Shown here: positions 62,819-64,000 of the stretch, piece by piece | Position numbering within the stretch: the first letter of the stretch is position 1 | Layout: every line of letters begins with the position of its first letter | Assembly: GCA_018222765.1 (NCBI GenBank) | Contig: JAAEZT010000003.1 | Span: 62,001 to 126,000 of the forward strand | Source of the DNA: a bacterium | GTDB lineage: Bacteria > Verrucomicrobiota > Verrucomicrobiia > Verrucomicrobiales > Akkermansiaceae | Reading direction: 5' to 3' | Length of the DNA: 64,000 nt | Position numbers and translations under genes: made by a program | Notes under the pieces: generated by a model | Told to the model about the DNA's origin: nothing | The model's database searches: none | What the model saw: the letters and a program-made list of their open reading frames with translations, nothing else

Positions 62819-64000
62819 TTACTTCGATTGGAAGATACTGCTGTGAACAATCAAGTGTATCAAATCACCTAAACGATCGCCCTTTTTTCTGAATTGCACC
62901 GTGAGGGCATCGATATCGGCATGATCGCTAAAACCCAAGGGCCGCCCCAGCGCGTAGGCCGTCATCTTGTGAACCATCGCGCGGGCAAACTGATCCTGAC
63001 GCTCCGCGAGCAGGTAGCGTTTTAACCCGTCCATCCCGGCCAATTCCTGTTTGTTGAACAAGACCGAGGTGGCATCGACAGGCTTGTTTTTGATCTTGGT
63101 CCGGTAGGACCCCAGGGCGTCGTAGTTTTCGAAAGCAATTCCCCAAGGGTCGATTTTGGCGTGACAGGAAATGCAGGCCGGCTTGTTGCGATGATCGACG
63201 ATGCGTTCCTTGAGCGTCATTTCCAAAATCCTCGGGTCGGTCAAATCAACCTCCGGGACATTGGGCGGTGCGGGCGGTGGCGGATCATGGAGAACGCGTT
63301 CCAGCATCCAAATGCCGCGCTTGAGCGGATGGGAATCCTTACCGTCGGAATTCATCGCGAGGATCGCGGCATTAGTGAGAATCCCGCCGCGATTGAGATC
63401 GGGCTTCACCGCGACCTTTCGGAAATGCGGACCATAGATATCGCGGATACGATAATGCCCCGCCAACTTTTCGTTCACCACGGCATAGTCCGAGTGCAAA
63501 AAATCCATCACGCTGTCGTTGCTCTTGAGAACGTGGTCAAAGAAGGCGACCGGCTCTTCCTGCATCGCTTCAAACAACACGCGATCCTTCACATGCACCA
63601 CACTTGCCATGGCATCCAGGCCGAGCCATTGCTCCACGAAATTTTGCGAGAAGCGCTTTGCCCGTGGGTCTGCCAACATGCGTCCGATTTGCCCCTTCAG
63701 AACCTCCGGCCTCTTGAGCGTTCCCTCCCAGGCAAGCGTCAGCAGTTCCTCGTCAGGAACACTGGACCAAAGAAAAAACGACAGCCGACTGGCCAACTCG
63801 ACTTCACTGACCGTCTTGGAGTCTTGCTGCGTCAGATAGAGAAATTCCGGTGTCGCCAGAACGGTCGCCAAGACCTCCAGCATCGCCTCCTCCATCGTAG
63901 CAAAGTCGGGACGGTATTTCGCAAACAAGTTCACGAAGGGCTCCACTTCCTTCACCTCAAGCGGGCGACGCCAGGCCAGCACCATGAATCGCGTCAGGAC
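62819..64000 (-). CDS. DUF1592-type multidomain c-type cytochrome (copy 3), C-terminal part
   Basis: The last 393 residues are visible and the frame stays open to the right edge. It begins in the DUF1595 region (L-A-W-R-R-P-L) and continues with DUF1592 (L-A-S-R-L-S-F-F-L-W-S-S), DUF1588 with heme motif C-I-S-C-H-A-K-I-D-P-W-G, and a DUF1585 end. An internal ATG at 63985 is not the start: relatives have about 450 more residues, including the N-terminal heme domain. It is followed 2 bases later by the DUF1552 gene, then a sulfatase. Confidence 0.92.
   Translation of the reverse strand, partial: VLTRFMVLAWRRPLEVKEVEPFVNLFAKYRPDFATMEEAMLEVLATVLATPEFLYLTQQDSKTVSEVELASRLSFFLWSSVPDEELLTLAWEGTLKRPEVLKGQIGRMLADPRAKRFSQNFVEQWLGLDAMASVVHVKDRVLFEAMQEEPVAFFDHVLKSNDSVMDFLHSDYAVVNEKLAGHYRIRDIYGPHFRKVAVKPDLNRGGILTNAAILAMNSDGKDSHPLKRGIWMLERVLHDPPPPAPPNVPEVDLTDPRILEMTLKERIVDHRNKPACISCHAKIDPWGIAFENYDALGSYRTKIKNKPVDATSVLFNKQELAGMDGLKRYLLAERQDQFARAMVHKMTAYALGRPLGFSDHADIDALTVQFRKKGDRLGDLIHLIVHSSIFQSK

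Noticed and set aside
1-64000. tRNA, rRNA, CRISPR array, insertion sequences, prophage genes
   Set aside because: Looked for by eye (T-loop motifs, short regular repeats, transposase and phage signatures) on both strands; none was seen, though weak or divergent examples could have been missed.

Overview
The window looks like a chromosome segment of a free-living, probably marine or sediment member of the Verrucomicrobiota. The evidence is three adjacent DUF1592/DUF1552 pairs, four exported sulfatases, several DUF1080 (3-keto-disaccharide hydrolase-like) proteins, a PVC-type CxxCH heme/propeller protein with HEAT repeats, Tat-exported Gfo/Idh oxidoreductases, a PEP-CTERM protein and a very large CotH/lamin-tail surface protein. 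No rRNA, tRNA, CRISPR array, intact insertion sequence or prophage was recognised.

Layout. 1-9.1 kb is mostly housekeeping: the N-terminal part of a CrtI-like carotenoid desaturase, glutamyl-Q-tRNA(Asp) synthetase, an exported EEP-fold phosphoesterase, a putative metal-homeostasis cassette (unknown protein, COG0523 GTPase, MerC-like membrane protein, then a decayed second COG0523 gene) behind two tandem palindromes, moeA, hemL and a small exported protein. 9.2-24 kb holds a sulfatase, a DUF5916 outer-membrane protein, a BLUF photoreceptor, an SGNH hydrolase, a Tat alkaline phosphatase, a Tat Gfo/Idh protein, the first DUF1592-DUF1552 pair and an unknown exported protein. 24-33.4 kb holds an L,D-transpeptidase-like lipoprotein, a sulfatase, an esterase, a Gfo/Idh-amidohydrolase operon, an alpha/beta hydrolase, a DUF1080 protein and a GYF_2 membrane protein. 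33.7-45.2 kb holds the 1882-residue CotH protein, a PEP-CTERM protein, a compositionally different sulfatase, a second DUF1080 protein, HU, and a Tat TIM-barrel protein. 45.2-64 kb holds a CxxCH-HEAT-DUF1080 fusion, a SOUL-type lipoprotein, two more DUF1592/DUF1552 pairs (one running off the right edge), a cytochrome/propeller protein, a PHP-type hydrolase, an esterase and a sulfatase.

How the genes may work together. Most accessory products carry Sec, Tat or lipoprotein signals, so they would act in the periplasm or at the surface. Sulfatases and esterases would strip substituents from complex, probably sulfated, polysaccharides. Gfo/Idh, DUF1080 and TIM-barrel proteins fit an oxidise-then-cleave (3-keto sugar) route. 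The multiheme DUF1592 and CxxCH proteins could carry the electrons. This link is inference from co-location.

A second theme is gene decay. At least five fragments of recognisable families sit between intact genes: a SAF-domain oxidoreductase tail, a COG0523 GTPase, a cytochrome head with three clustered stop codons, a molybdenum hydroxylase piece and a DUF1501 tail. An in-frame cytochrome-domain scrap also lies directly behind the stop codon of an intact DUF1592 gene. Several belong to families that also have intact copies nearby, which suggests active gain and loss of these exported modules.
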